A stretch of 64,000 nt of DNA from Rhodobacteraceae bacterium HTCC2150 (GCA_000169395.1 AAXZ01000001.1:921526-985525), one strand, 5' to 3'; positions 9,528 to 19,265 are shown, counted from the first letter of the stretch. Numbers and translations: made by a program. Notes: generated from the letters alone by a model not told the origin.

Positions 9528-10037
9528 ATGAACCGCAAAAAACCAGAACCCGTCCAAGTAATCAAAACACGTCGTGACGCCGCCCTTCAAACATTGGTTG
9601 GATCAGTACCGTTTATTGATTTTTTGGGCCTAAAATTTGATCGCCGTGGTGATGAATTGACTGCGATTTTCCCGTTTGATGACCGATTCATTGGAAATCC
9701 TGTTCTGCCTGCCATTCATGGTGGGGCAACGGCTGCATTCTTGGAACTAACGGCTGTTGTTGGTCTTGCGTGGTCAATTCTGTGGGATGCAACAGAAACG
9801 GGTGATTTTAATATAGCGGACATGACCGCTGAGAATTTGCCTCGGTTACCAAAGACCATCGATTTTACGGTAGACTATCTGCGAACTGGCCTGCCAAGAG
9901 ATGCCTATGCAAGGGCACGCATTACCCGCAGCGGTCGGCGTTATGCGTCGGTTCAGGTTGAAGGATGGCAAGACAACCGCGACCGCCCGTTTGCCCAAGG
10001 AATTGGGCATTTTTTGATGCCAAGCAGCAAAGCCTAA
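9528..10037 (+). CDS. PaaI-family hotdog thioesterase (second of a pair)
   Basis: A 169-residue hotdog thioesterase of the same family as the gene before it. The active-site block is AIHGGATAAFLELTAVVG, with the canonical HGG and a catalytic acidic residue nearby, and the long strand TIDFTVDYLRTG. An insertion of about 20 residues separates the two halves compared with its neighbour. It begins four bases after the first thioesterase and ends three bases before the MATE gene. The tandem pair may form a heteromer, but that is inference. Substrate is unknown. Confidence 0.8.
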   Translation: MNRKKPEPVQVIKTRRDAALQTLVGSVPFIDFLGLKFDRRGDELTAIFPFDDRFIGNPVLPAIHGGATAAFLELTAVVGLAWSILWDATETGDFNIADMTAENLPRLPKTIDFTVDYLRTGLPRDAYARARITRSGRRYASVQVEGWQDNRDRPFAQGIGHFLMPSSKA

Positions 10038-10040
10038 CCT

Positions 10041-11351
10041 GTGACTGAAAGCATAAGCCATCAACGCGTCTTGAAGATTGCGGTGCCTATCGTGATCTCA
10101 AATGCCACGGTTCCGATCCTTGGGGCTGTGGATACAGGCGTGGTTGGGCAAATGGGACTTGCGGCACCAATTGGTGCGGTTGGCATTGGCGCAATTATTC
10201 TAACGGCGTTTTATTGGCTGTTCGGGTTTCTGCGTATGGGAACCGTTGGGCTGACATCACAAGCCTTAGGGCAGGGGGATCACCGCGAAGTTGGTGCGCT
10301 GTTAAGTCGTGGTTTGCTCATCGGTGGCGTCGCGGGCATGGTCATTTTTGTGCTGCAAATACCCCTATTTGCGGTAAGTTTTTGGGTTTCCCCGGCCTCA
10401 GCCGAGGTTGAAGGACTTGCGCGCGAATACATGCAAATACGGGTGCTGTCGGCGCCTGCGGCCATTGCGATGTATGGGATCACTGGCTGGTTGATCGCAC
10501 AGGAACGAACCAAGGCGGTTTTGGCCATTCAATTTACAATGAATGCGCTGAATATCATATTGGACCTTTTGTTTGTGATTGGTTTTGATTGGGGCGTTCA
10601 AGGCGTTGCCTTTGCGACGTTCATTGCTGAATGGGTCGGTTTTGTTTTTGCGCTTTGGTTGTGTCGCGCCGCGTTTAAAACGCCATATTGGAACGACTGG
10701 CCAAGTGTTTTTGATCGGGCACGTTTGAAAAACATGATGCTGGTCAATTCCGACATCATGATCCGTTCTATCCTGTTAGAAGCCGCATTCGTTTCATTCC
10801 TATTTTTGGGGGCGCGTTTTGACGATGTTACATTGGCGGCGAACCAAATTTTGATCCAATTTTTGCACGTTACGGCCTTTGGCTTGGACGGGTTTGCCTT
10901 TGCAGCCGAGGCCCTGGTCGGCCAAGCAATGGGTGCACGGAATCAAACTGCACTAAAACGAAGTGCTTATCTTACATCCCTTTGGGGTGGAATAATCTGT
11001 TTGGGCCTGGGCGTAGTCTTTTGGTTCGCCGGCGGCGTAATAATTGATTTGATGTCCTCGGCGCCCGAAGTCCAAGCCGAGGCGCGTTCCTATCTGATTT
11101 GGATGACGCTTGCCCCGATTGCTGGTATCGCGGCTTGGATGCTGGATGGGATTTTTATTGGCGCGACCCGCACCCGCGATATGCGTAATATGATGTTGAT
11201 ATCGTCGGCGTTCTATGCGGTGGTCGTTATGATTTTATTGCCGATTTTGGGCAATCATGGGCTATGGATTAGTCTGTTGTTGTTCTTTGTTATGCGCGGC
11301 GTCACATTGGGATGGAAATACCCTGGTCTTGTCGCTGCCGCAGCAAAATAG
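10041..11351 (+). CDS. MATE family efflux transporter
   Basis: A 436-residue polytopic membrane protein with about twelve hydrophobic segments. The two-half pattern of MATE exporters is visible: VPIVISNATVPILGAVDTGV in the first helix and MMLVNSDIMIRSILLEAAF at the start of the second half. MATE proteins of the DinF subgroup use Na+ or H+ gradients to export organic cations or metabolites. The start is GTG at 10041; no ATG lies near. It is the third gene after the two thioesterases and converges on the ArsC-like gene with a three-base gap. Substrate unknown. Confidence 0.88.
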   Translation: MTESISHQRVLKIAVPIVISNATVPILGAVDTGVVGQMGLAAPIGAVGIGAIILTAFYWLFGFLRMGTVGLTSQALGQGDHREVGALLSRGLLIGGVAGMVIFVLQIPLFAVSFWVSPASAEVEGLAREYMQIRVLSAPAAIAMYGITGWLIAQERTKAVLAIQFTMNALNIILDLLFVIGFDWGVQGVAFATFIAEWVGFVFALWLCRAAFKTPYWNDWPSVFDRARLKNMMLVNSDIMIRSILLEAAFVSFLFLGARFDDVTLAANQILIQFLHVTAFGLDGFAFAAEALVGQAMGARNQTALKRSAYLTSLWGGIICLGLGVVFWFAGGVIIDLMSSAPEVQAEARSYLIWMTLAPIAGIAAWMLDGIFIGATRTRDMRNMMLISSAFYAVVVMILLPILGNHGLWISLLLFFVMRGVTLGWKYPGLVAAAAK

Positions 11352-11354
11352 GGT

Positions 11355-11699
11355 TTAAAGTATCTTTAGTATGGATTCTGGTGGGCGGCCAAGGGCGGCT
11401 TTGCTACCATTAATGACAATGGCGCGTTCGATCAGTTTTGGCGTTTGTGCCATCGCGGCAATCAATTCGTTTTCTTCACTGTCTTTGCTAAGACCTGAAG
11501 CCTTGAATTCAGGTTCACCCGTTCGCATCATCTTAATCGCGGAAAGCCCTAACATCGCCAGCACATCGGCGATTTCCTCGATGCTGGGCGTGTCTTTTAG
11601 GTAAAGGCGCACTGTTGGTTCAAACCCACGTTCCTTTAACAAGGTCAGCGCCTGCCTTGATTTAGAACACCTTGTATTGTGCCATATCGTCAAAGCCAT
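11355..11699 (-). CDS. ArsC-family protein (arsenate reductase-like)
   Basis: A 114-residue thioredoxin-fold protein of the ArsC family. The N-terminal catalytic Cys is in [13 protein letters not shown] near residue 11, and the Arg residues that bind oxyanion in true ArsC appear in the RTGEPEFK block and in the C-terminal GRPPESIL block. It could be a glutaredoxin-dependent arsenate reductase or the YfgD-type relative of unknown function. No arsR, arsB or acr3 is adjacent, so the context does not favour arsenic resistance. Its start overlaps the end of pyrD by ten bases, so the two are co-translated. Confidence 0.8.
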   Translation of the reverse strand: MALTIWHNTRCSKSRQALTLLKERGFEPTVRLYLKDTPSIEEIADVLAMLGLSAIKMMRTGEPEFKASGLSKDSEENELIAAMAQTPKLIERAIVINGSKAALGRPPESILKIL

Positions 11700-12748
11700 T
11701 TGTTGGTTCCCTGACCGACTGCTTCTGAAATATTGCTTAGACCGTCTGCGTTGACCATTGTATCCAATCCGCGCGCAATTTTTGCGCCAATTGATAGGCC
11801 TTGATACACCATCGCTGTATAAAGCTGGACAGCACTCGCTCCGGCTTTGATCTTGGCATAAGCCTGTTCTGCCGTCGCAACACCACCGACACCGATCAAG
11901 GGAACCTTTCCGTTTGTCTCATGCGAAAGTCTGGCCAAAACACGCGTTGATTTTTCAAACAGAGGTGCGCCAGACAATCCGCCCATTTGGTCGCGATGTT
12001 TATTTTTTAAACCATCGCGGGACAATGTCGTATTGGTGGCAATGATACCATCCAGTTCTAAATCCAGAGCAACACCCGCTATGTCAGAAATTTCTGCATC
12101 AGAAAGATCCGGTGCGATTTTCAAGAATATGGGGATGCGTTTGCTTTGAGCATCTCTTGTGGCCAAAACCCCTTTAAGCAAAGCACTCAACGCTTCGGCG
12201 CCCTGTAAATCCCGTAACTTTTCGGTGTTGGGCGAGGAAACGTTTACTGTGGCAAAATCCAAATGAGCCCCACAAGTTGCTAAAACGCGGGAAAAATCGT
12301 CAGCGCGGTCTTGGCTGTCTTTGTTGGCCCCTAGGTTTAAGCCGATGATTGCATCCTGAGGGCGCTGGGCCAAACGGGCTGCAATGGCATCCGCGCCTTC
12401 GTTGTTAAAGCCAAATCTGTTAATTGCGGCGCGATCTTGCGTTAGGCGGAACAATCTTGGTTTGTCATTCCCCAATTGTGGGCGTGGGGTAGCGGCCCCA
12501 ACCTCGATAAAGCCAAAACCCGCACGCGAAAGCGGGGTTATTGCCTCAGCATTTTTGTCAAACCCTGCAGCGAGACCCACTGGGTTAGGCAAACTTAAAC
12601 CTGCGACAGTTGTTGTTAAACGAGATGAGGTAACCGTGCCTGCAAGCGGGGCCAAGCCGAGTTTCAGTGCCTTTATAGAAAGCCCATGCGCGCGCTCTGG
12701 ATCAAAGGTTCGCAACCCATATAGGCCGACACATTCTAACAAATTCAT
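11690..12748 (-). CDS. pyrD: Dihydroorotate dehydrogenase (quinone), class 2
   Basis: A 352-residue class 2 DHODH that oxidises dihydroorotate to orotate with ubiquinone in pyrimidine synthesis. Class 2 marks are the N-terminal helical membrane-docking region before residue 45, the [15 protein letters not shown] block, the NRFGFNNEG block, and the base-providing Ser in [17 protein letters not shown]-binding GVGGV lies near the C-terminus. The start overlaps the DUF952 stop by four bases, and ArsC overlaps its end. It is the only pyrimidine gene in the window. The assignment is secure. Confidence 0.95.
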   Translation of the reverse strand: MNLLECVGLYGLRTFDPERAHGLSIKALKLGLAPLAGTVTSSRLTTTVAGLSLPNPVGLAAGFDKNAEAITPLSRAGFGFIEVGAATPRPQLGNDKPRLFRLTQDRAAINRFGFNNEGADAIAARLAQRPQDAIIGLNLGANKDSQDRADDFSRVLATCGAHLDFATVNVSSPNTEKLRDLQGAEALSALLKGVLATRDAQSKRIPIFLKIAPDLSDAEISDIAGVALDLELDGIIATNTTLSRDGLKNKHRDQMGGLSGAPLFEKSTRVLARLSHETNGKVPLIGVGGVATAEQAYAKIKAGASAVQLYTAMVYQGLSIGAKIARGLDTMVNADGLSNISEAVGQGTNKWL

Positions 12749-13083
12749 TTCAGATCTTTCGGAAATTCATGGCCTGATGGCCCAAGAGGCAAAGCAACAC
12801 ACCATTTGACATCATCCATGCGCAACTTGCGAAAAAGATGCGGAAATAGTGCACCGCCACGGGATTCTTCCCATTTCAAATCATCGCCAAGGGGAACAGG
12901 GTCAACTGCGGCAAGCCATAGGTTTTCGACATCCGAAAAATAAAGCTCAGCAGTTGTCTGAACTTGTTTTGCATCGGAAAAGTGGACGAATCCATCGGCT
13001 ACATCAATCGGCGCGCCAATTGTTTCGCCATTGGATTGCAGGTCTTGCCACTCGGCGTCTCGGAATAGTTTATAAATCAACAT
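12745..13083 (-). CDS. DUF952 family protein
   Basis: A 112-residue protein starting at [12 protein letters not shown]; the frame extends upstream only through a TTG, so the ATG at 13083 is chosen. It matches the DUF952 pattern: an N-terminal IYK-hydrophobic strand, the block [23 protein letters not shown] split around a conserved FVHFS, and a C-terminal FPHLF-R strand. This family is small and cytoplasmic and has no settled function. Its stop overlaps the pyrD ATG (ATGA), making DUF952-pyrD-arsC one operon, an order I believe is common in alphaproteobacteria. Confidence 0.8.
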   Translation of the reverse strand: MLIYKLFRDAEWQDLQSNGETIGAPIDVADGFVHFSDAKQVQTTAELYFSDVENLWLAAVDPVPLGDDLKWEESRGGALFPHLFRKLRMDDVKWCVALPLGPSGHEFPKDLK

Positions 13084-13236
13084 GGGGCACACATGCCCTG
13101 CGCCCAAAAAATCGTCAAGTGATTGCCTGCGCGATTACATAACAGTGGGCTAAAAGAAAGGAAGTGTGAAGAGTCTTTGACTCTGGTGAAAATACGGCCC
13201 AATCTGAGCGATATACAAAACCTAAAGGGGGTAAAA

Positions 13237-14811
13237 ATGATCTCTCGTATCATGACAACCGCATCTGCAATTTGCCTTATGGCTGGTGTTGCACAGGCGG
13301 ATTATTCACTAACTATTCTGCACACGAATGATTTTCACGCACGATTTGAACCGATTTCAAAGTACGATTCTGGCTGTTCGGCTGAATCAAATACCGAAGG
13401 CAAATGTTTCGGTGGTGCCGCGCGTATGGTGACAGCCGTTGCCGAAGCACGAGCACGTACTAACAATTCGATTCTCGTGGATGGCGGCGATCAATTCCAA
13501 GGCACACTTTTTTATACCTATTATAAGGGTAAAGTCGCAGCCGAGATGATGAACAAAATGGGTTACGATGGCATGACTGTCGGTAACCACGAATTTGATG
13601 ATGGCCCAGAGGTTTTGCGCGGCTTCATGGATACAATTAATTTTCCAATCTTGATGTCTAACGCAGATGTTTCAGCCGAGCCATTGCTTGCAGGTAAACT
13701 TGCTAAATCTACGGTTATTGAACGTGGCGGCGAGAAAATTGGTATGATCGGCTTAACGCCGCAAGACACCAATGAGTTGGCAAGCCCGGGCGACAATGTA
13801 TCATTTTCTGATCCAGTTGCGGCGGTTCAAGGCGAAGTCGATTTGTTGACGTCACAAGGCGTAAACAAAATCATCGTTCTGTCACACTCTGGCTATGGCG
13901 TTGATCAACGTGTTGCTGCTGAAACGACTGGTGTTGATGTTATCGTCGGTGGTCACACAAACACGTTGCTTTCTAATGTGAATGAACGCGCTGTCGGCCC
14001 ATATCCAACAATGGTTGGCGAGACCGCTATTGTTTCATCCTATGCCTACGGTAAATTGCTGGGTGAATTGAACGTTGTGTTCAATGACGCAGGTGACATT
14101 GTGACGGCAACTGGTGAGCCAATTGTATTGGATGCGTCTGTTGCCGAGGACAGTGCAACGAAATCGCGTATCACTGAACTGGCTGGTCCACTGGAAGAAA
14201 TTCGCCAACTTGTTGTTGCTGAATCTGGTGGCTTTATCCAAGGCGACAGAAGTGTTTGCCGTGTGCAAGAATGTGAAATTGGTAATCTGGTTGCTGATGC
14301 CATGCTTGACCGTGTTGCAGATCAAGGCGTGACCATTGCCATTGCCAATTCAGGTGGGTTGCGCGCGTCAATTGAAGAAGGCGAAGTGACAATGGGCGAC
14401 GTGTTAGGGGTTCTGCCTTTCCAAAACACGCTTTCAACTTTTGAGGTATCGGGTCAAACTGTGATCGATGCGCTTGAAAACGGCGTAAGCCAAGTGGAAG
14501 AAGTCAAAGGTCGTTTCCCACAAGTCGCTGGTCTGAAGTTCACTTGGGACAGCAGTATTGCAGCTGGTGAAGGTCGCATCACTGAAGTGATGGTAAACGA
14601 AGGTGGATCTTTTGTAGCGATTGATCCTGCGAAATCTTATTTGTTGGTTTCCAATAATTATGTGCGTGGTGGTGGTGACGGTTACAAAATGTTCCGTAGC
14701 GCATCCAACGTTTATGACTATGGTCCTGATTTAGCTGACGTGACAGCCGAGTACATGGCAAAATCTGGTGCCTATATGCCCTATTTGGATGGTCGTATTA
14801 CTAAGAAATAA
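13237..14811 (+). CDS. Periplasmic 5'-nucleotidase / metallophosphoesterase (UshA family)
   Basis: A 524-residue secreted enzyme. The start at 13237 follows a strong AGGGGG ribosome site and gives a clean signal peptide ending near VAQADYS. The N-terminal metallophosphatase domain has LHTNDFHARFEP, VDGGDQFQGT, GNHEFDDG and GGHTNTLL metal-ligand blocks. The C-terminal 5'-nucleotidase domain begins near residue 330, with NSGGLRASIEEGEVTMGD and the YVRGGGDGYKMF substrate loop. It dephosphorylates nucleotides in the periplasm and so helps recover phosphate and nucleosides. It stands alone and ends at a clear terminator. The exact substrate range is open. Confidence 0.92.
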   Translation: MISRIMTTASAICLMAGVAQADYSLTILHTNDFHARFEPISKYDSGCSAESNTEGKCFGGAARMVTAVAEARARTNNSILVDGGDQFQGTLFYTYYKGKVAAEMMNKMGYDGMTVGNHEFDDGPEVLRGFMDTINFPILMSNADVSAEPLLAGKLAKSTVIERGGEKIGMIGLTPQDTNELASPGDNVSFSDPVAAVQGEVDLLTSQGVNKIIVLSHSGYGVDQRVAAETTGVDVIVGGHTNTLLSNVNERAVGPYPTMVGETAIVSSYAYGKLLGELNVVFNDAGDIVTATGEPIVLDASVAEDSATKSRITELAGPLEEIRQLVVAESGGFIQGDRSVCRVQECEIGNLVADAMLDRVADQGVTIAIANSGGLRASIEEGEVTMGDVLGVLPFQNTLSTFEVSGQTVIDALENGVSQVEEVKGRFPQVAGLKFTWDSSIAAGEGRITEVMVNEGGSFVAIDPAKSYLLVSNNYVRGGGDGYKMFRSASNVYDYGPDLADVTAEYMAKSGAYMPYLDGRITKK

Positions 14812-14830
14812 GTTGGACTAATTTGATGTA

Positions 14831-14865
14831 AAAACGCCCGCGGAAAACTGCGGGCGTTTTTGTTT
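14831..14865 (+). terminator. Rho-independent terminator after the 5'-nucleotidase gene
   Basis: An 11-base stem pairs AAAACGCCCGC with GCGGGCGTTTT around an eight-base loop, followed by TTTTTG. It starts 20 bases after the stop codon at 14811. Confidence 0.9.
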
Positions 14866-14870
14866 ATGAA

Positions 14871-14905
14871 AGGTGCCTCTGGCGGGGATATTTAAGACCA
14901 AGAGA
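14871..14905. repeat. Possible dispersed Rhodobacteraceae intergenic motif
   Basis: Directly after the terminator is a stretch containing CTCTGGCGGGGATATTTAAG and then AAGAGATG. From memory, roseobacter genomes carry many intergenic copies of a similar 'GGCGGGxxTATTT' string followed by an A/G-rich tail just downstream of genes. No second copy was recognised in this window, so the repeat status rests on recall rather than on this sequence. Confidence 0.35.
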
Positions 14906-14991
14906 TGCGAAAGAGGGTGAAACCGAATTGTGGACGCATTGTTGAGGATCATGTAGGCTTTTTTTATGTTTAAGCAAAAAAGAGGGCGCAG

Positions 14992-15072
14992 ATGGCGCAT
15001 GGTTTTATTCTAAAGAAAAGATTTCTTTTATTGGCGGTTTTGCCGATCCTATTATTTTTGATTGGATGTTGA
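14992..15072 (+). CDS. 26-residue lipoprotein-signal-like small ORF
   Basis: A short frame starts with ATG at 14992, five bases after a GAGGG ribosome site, and encodes only 26 residues. The peptide has a Lys-Lys-Arg patch at positions 8-10, then a Leu-rich hydrophobic run, and ends with LIGC followed at once by TGA. This is the shape of a lipoprotein signal with the lipobox Cys as the last residue. The TGA overlaps the ATG of the next gene by seven bases, so the two are probably translationally coupled. It could be a real micro-protein, a leader peptide, or the N-terminus of a lost lipoprotein. Confidence 0.45.
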   Translation: MAHGFILKKRFLLLAVLPILLFLIGC

Positions 15073-16007
15073 AGAATTTGGGCCAACCCGATTTAGACGT
15101 GCCCATTGAAATTCTGCAAGATGCGCCCGCATATTTGGAAAGTATAGGGCGAAATAGATTTATCGGCATAATGATGCTGTATTTTGCGGCCTGTTTGATC
15201 GTTCTTGGATACTATTGTTGGGATGTTCGTCAACATGTTCCACGCCAATCATGGATCGCTTTGGCCATTACAGCGTTGCTGCTGACTGTACCAGTTTTCC
15301 AAGCGGTGTGGATACATCAAACGGCGGCAGAGACGGCTAGTCGTGCATATGACCAAGTCGGCAGAGATATCGTTTCGCAAACGATGTCCTTTGGTGAAAT
15401 GCAAGGCTGTCTTGATGTGGAGGGTGTCGTGCAACCTGATACAAGGGTTTTGTTTTGGCGATGCGGTGAAAATCCAGTGTTGTCGATGCGCAATAATATG
15501 GGGGATGTTGTGAATATATTTACGGCATTTGTTATTGCTGCACTCGTTACGGGATCAATATCCACGTTATCCAGCTCGTCTATGCAACCCCGAGAAATCG
15601 TTTTGTCGCAAATGCAGCGGCGTTTACGATTTTATGCGGAGTTGTCGGGCATTGTTTTGACACTGGGTATGGTCTTCATGTTAACGTGGATGCATTGGCC
15701 GATGCCATTTATCGCTGATGAAGCGCGAAGTGGTTATACGGCACTCGTAAATTCAGTTTTGTTTGAATTTGGTGCGTTCTATAGCTTATTGATTGTGACG
15801 TTCTATTTGCCCGTTGCCGCGATCCAAAGTCATTGGATTTTGAAGGCCGCACAATTATCGATCGGACATACGAATGCGACGCCTGATGCGGTTTCAAAGT
15901 GGCGACTGCAATATGGTCTTGATACAAGTCATTTGAAATCCATACGCACTTTGTTGGCAGTCTCGGCACCCTCATTGGCAAGCTTGGCAGGGGGATTTTT
16001 AACGTGA
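15066..16007 (+). CDS. Multi-pass membrane protein of unknown function
   Basis: A 313-residue protein with about five hydrophobic segments, near residues 35-52, 65-83, 150-170, 193-212 and 240-260. A loop of about 60 residues between segments two and three holds two Cys (GCLDVEG and FWRCGEN) and is probably periplasmic. I recognise no family. The ATG at 15066 has no ribosome site of its own and lies inside the preceding 26-codon ORF, so expression is likely by coupling. The frame is open upstream to 14946 without any ATG, GTG or TTG. Codon use looks like that of the neighbours. Confidence 0.7.
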   Translation: MLKNLGQPDLDVPIEILQDAPAYLESIGRNRFIGIMMLYFAACLIVLGYYCWDVRQHVPRQSWIALAITALLLTVPVFQAVWIHQTAAETASRAYDQVGRDIVSQTMSFGEMQGCLDVEGVVQPDTRVLFWRCGENPVLSMRNNMGDVVNIFTAFVIAALVTGSISTLSSSSMQPREIVLSQMQRRLRFYAELSGIVLTLGMVFMLTWMHWPMPFIADEARSGYTALVNSVLFEFGAFYSLLIVTFYLPVAAIQSHWILKAAQLSIGHTNATPDAVSKWRLQYGLDTSHLKSIRTLLAVSAPSLASLAGGFLT

Positions 16008-16042
16008 CAGTTTGTTGTTTGATGAATTCAGGGTCTTAAAAA

Positions 16043-16696
16043 ATGTGTGGTAGATTTGCTTTAACTTTACCCCATGATGCGATGGCGCAATTATTTGCGG
16101 CGGCGCCGGCAAATGATTTACCTGTTGTGCCGAACTTCAATATCTGTCCAACCAATCACGTTCATACGATTTTGAATGAAGAGGGTCGAAAACTCACGTC
16201 GATGCGGTGGGGGTTTATTCCGTCGTGGTATAAAAAGCCCGCCGATGGGCCACTTTTGATCAATGCGCGCGCGGAAACGATTGCAGAAAAACCAGCCTTT
16301 CGTGAAGCCTACCGTGCGCGTCGTTGTATTATTCCGGCTATGGGTTTTTATGAATGGACCAAAGATCCGGATGGCAATCGTCTGCCTTGGTATATTCACA
16401 GCAATACCGAAGTGACGGCATTCGCAGGCATTTGGCAGACTTGGGGCGAGGGTGAGGATCGGCAAAATACATGCGCGATTGTGACGACACCTGCGAACAA
16501 AACGATGTCTGCTGTGCATCATCGGATGCCCGTAACCTTATCGCCAGATCAATACGCGATGTGGTTGGGTGAAGAAGGTAAAGGAGCTGCGCGTTTGATG
16601 ACAGCAGCACCAGAGGATCGGTTTGAATTCTATCGTGTCGAGCCTGTTGTAAATTCCAACAGGGCCAGTGGGTCAGAATTGATTGAACCCTTATGA
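16043..16696 (+). CDS. SOS response-associated peptidase (SRAP; YedK/HMCES family)
   Basis: A 217-residue SRAP protein. The catalytic Cys is residue 2 (MCGRFAL), exposed after Met removal. Further active-site blocks are the Asn of LINARAET, the Glu of GFYEW near residue 106, and the His of VHHRMPV near 160. The family binds abasic sites in single-stranded DNA and forms a thiazolidine crosslink through Cys2, which protects the lesion during replication. The ending overlaps that of the convergent hrpB gene by six bases. The call is secure at family level. Confidence 0.93.
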   Translation: MCGRFALTLPHDAMAQLFAAAPANDLPVVPNFNICPTNHVHTILNEEGRKLTSMRWGFIPSWYKKPADGPLLINARAETIAEKPAFREAYRARRCIIPAMGFYEWTKDPDGNRLPWYIHSNTEVTAFAGIWQTWGEGEDRQNTCAIVTTPANKTMSAVHHRMPVTLSPDQYAMWLGEEGKGAARLMTAAPEDRFEFYRVEPVVNSNRASGSELIEPL

Positions 16697-19132
16697 TTTA
16701 CGCGGTTTAGCGCGTGTTGTTGGTTCGGCAATGCTTGGGTTTTCGGGCCACGGGTGTTTTGGATAACGACCACGCATGTCTTTGCGCACGTCATCATAAG
16801 AGGTCGCCCAGAAACCTGGCAAATCCATGGTAGTTTGCACGGCTTTACGGGCAGGCGAAAGCAACTTTATTCTCAAGGGCGCGTGGGTTGGCCCCACCGT
16901 TGGGTGCTGGGTTAAGCCAAATAATTCCTGCAATCGAACCTGAATTTCTGGCGCGTCGCCACTGTAATCAATGCCAACGTCGCGCCCTAAGGGGGTTGTG
17001 AAATGTGCAGGTGCCAGCTGATTTAACCTTTGTAACTGATCCCAATTTAGCATCGCACGCAGGGCATCTAGTGGGTTGAATTTCTTGATATCAGCCACGG
17101 TTTTAACGCCAACAAAATGTGGCAAAAGCCAGCTTTCGAGACTTGCTAAAAGATATTCGTCTGAAACATTGGGCATGTCGCTGTCTTCATTGAACAGTGC
17201 CATTCGCGTGCGTAAGAATTTCGCGGGCTTTTGCCAGTTCAGCGCATCCAACCCCAAATCGCGCACGCCATCCATCGCCGCCATTGCGATGTCCGTATCT
17301 GGGGCGTCGGCCCAAACACGGTCGTCCAAGATCAATGCGCCAAAAGTTTCTTGGTGACGTGCCAGTACTCTACGATCCATTTTTGACCAAGAACAGACAT
17401 GCTGCCATTTGATCTGATGGCTGTAGAGCCCGCGCAACTCGGCATCAGATAGTGACACTGCCTGTCTTATTTTGGCTTCACGGGCATCACCGTCCAGATC
17501 ACTTGCCACAATCAGACGGTTTTGCACCATGTGATCATGCGCGGGCATCGTCGCGCCTTTGCCACCTGACAGAACCCAACGCGGTGCATCGCCTTTACGC
17601 TTAAGCCCAATGCGATCTGGATAGGCCAATGCCACCATTTCGCCCACAGACATTTCCAGTTTGTTGGGTTGTTTCTTGGCAAGTCTTTTCGCTTCGTCCT
17701 TAATGCGGGCGATGGCGGTTCGGTTTGCGCCGTCTACATGGCGGTTATCTAAAGCCTGCAGACGTAAAGTCAGATCAACACCCGCCCCCCTTAAAGGATC
17801 ACGATCCGCCAAAAGTGCGGCCAATGGGGCCGCCTGTTTCCCAGCCACAACCATCATATGACCCAGTCGCGGATGCAGGGGCAGGGCGGCCAATGCCCGA
17901 CCATGCTGACTGAGGTGCAGGTTGTGATCCAGTGCACCAAGGTTTTGCAATAACGCCTGTGCTTCGGCAAAAGCCTTGGCAGGTGGCGGGGTCAAGAAAC
18001 TCAAGTCTTGCGGATTAGCCCCCCATTGGGCCAACTCGAGTGCCAAGCCTGATAAATCCGTCGCTTCGATTTCAGCAGGCGGGAAGGCAGCAAGCGCACC
18101 TTCTTCGCCCTTTGTCCAATATCGATAACAATGACCCGGTGCGACACGACCTGCGCGCCCCATTCGTTGTGTAGCCTCTGCACGGGATACCTTTTCAGTT
18201 ACAAGTCGCGCCATGCCTGATGCGGGATCAAATCGCGACCGACGTGATCTGCCCGCATCTATGACAACCGTGATGCCGGGTATGGTAAGAGACGTTTCAG
18301 CAATTGACGTTGAAAGAACAATTTTACGACCGGAATTAAGGGGGCGAATGGCACGACGTTGATCGGCGAATGGCATGGCACCAAACAAAGGCGTCACATA
18401 AACATCATTTGGTAAATCAGATTTTAACGCCGTTTCAGTGCGTCTGATTTCGCCTTCACCAGGAAGGAATACCAATAAGTCACCTTCGGTTTCCGACAAT
18501 GCCTGACGTATTAGGGCTGCAATTCCATTTTCGAGCCACATGGTTTTTGAAGGCGGGCGATCAAGCCATTTGCAAGAAACATCAAAGGCACGACCAGATG
18601 AGGAAACAAGCGGCGCGTCATCCAACAGTGCAGCTACAGGTGCGGCATCCAAAGTGGCGGACATCACCACAATCAACAAATCCTCACGCAATGCGTTTGC
18701 AATTTCCCAAGTTAATGCCAAACCAAGATCGGCATTCAGTGATCGTTCGTGAAACTCGTCAAAAATGACGGCACCAATGCCAGTTAATTCAGGATCACTT
18801 TGGATCATTCGTGTCAGAATGCCTTCTGTCACCACTTCTATTTTAGTGGCTGAACTGGTTTTGGCCTCACCCCGCATTCGATAGCCAACGGTTTCACCAA
18901 CCTTTTGACCCAGCGTTTCTGCCATTCTTTCTGCCGCTGTACGTGCTGCCAAACGACGGGGCTCTAGCATCAAAATGCGACCCTGACACAAGCCGGCTTC
19001 AAGCATTGCCAATGGAACGCGTGTGGTTTTACCGGCACCTGGTGGCGCCTGAAGGACAGCACGTTTATGATTTGCTAGCGCCGTCAAAAGATCGGGCAAA
19101 GCGTCATCAATGGGTAAGGCGAAGGGCGTCAT
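16691..19132 (-). CDS. hrpB: ATP-dependent helicase HrpB
   Basis: An 813-residue DEAH-type helicase. Motif I is APPGAGKTTRVPLAML near residue 30, motif II is DEFH (VIFDEFHERSLNADLG) where the family usually has DEXH, motif III is VMSATLDA, and motif VI is EATQRMGRAGRVAPG. The C-terminal HrpB-specific domain follows, with the GRYPKHPWPENP block near the end. HrpB is a widespread bacterial relative of RNA helicases whose role is poorly known. It is divergent from meaB and converges on the SRAP gene. No clear ribosome site precedes the ATG. Confidence 0.93.
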   Translation of the reverse strand: MTPFALPIDDALPDLLTALANHKRAVLQAPPGAGKTTRVPLAMLEAGLCQGRILMLEPRRLAARTAAERMAETLGQKVGETVGYRMRGEAKTSSATKIEVVTEGILTRMIQSDPELTGIGAVIFDEFHERSLNADLGLALTWEIANALREDLLIVVMSATLDAAPVAALLDDAPLVSSSGRAFDVSCKWLDRPPSKTMWLENGIAALIRQALSETEGDLLVFLPGEGEIRRTETALKSDLPNDVYVTPLFGAMPFADQRRAIRPLNSGRKIVLSTSIAETSLTIPGITVVIDAGRSRRSRFDPASGMARLVTEKVSRAEATQRMGRAGRVAPGHCYRYWTKGEEGALAAFPPAEIEATDLSGLALELAQWGANPQDLSFLTPPPAKAFAEAQALLQNLGALDHNLHLSQHGRALAALPLHPRLGHMMVVAGKQAAPLAALLADRDPLRGAGVDLTLRLQALDNRHVDGANRTAIARIKDEAKRLAKKQPNKLEMSVGEMVALAYPDRIGLKRKGDAPRWVLSGGKGATMPAHDHMVQNRLIVASDLDGDAREAKIRQAVSLSDAELRGLYSHQIKWQHVCSWSKMDRRVLARHQETFGALILDDRVWADAPDTDIAMAAMDGVRDLGLDALNWQKPAKFLRTRMALFNEDSDMPNVSDEYLLASLESWLLPHFVGVKTVADIKKFNPLDALRAMLNWDQLQRLNQLAPAHFTTPLGRDVGIDYSGDAPEIQVRLQELFGLTQHPTVGPTHAPLRIKLLSPARKAVQTTMDLPGFWATSYDDVRKDMRGRYPKHPWPENPSIAEPTTRAKPRKS

Positions 19133-19265
19133 AGCAAAAGTGCGTTCCGGCGAGGATCATCTGGGGCGACAGATGGCCCCAAATTGCATGTATGCGCAAG
19201 AGGGTGCTGGACAGACAGGCTCGCTTGAGGGCAAAACAAAACCAAGCAAAGCAAAGGACGTTGTG

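Noticed and set aside
19110..19265. Longer N-terminus for meaB starting at 19110
   Set aside because: It would overlap the divergent hrpB start and adds sequence not typical of the family; the GTG at 19266 has a proper ribosome site.
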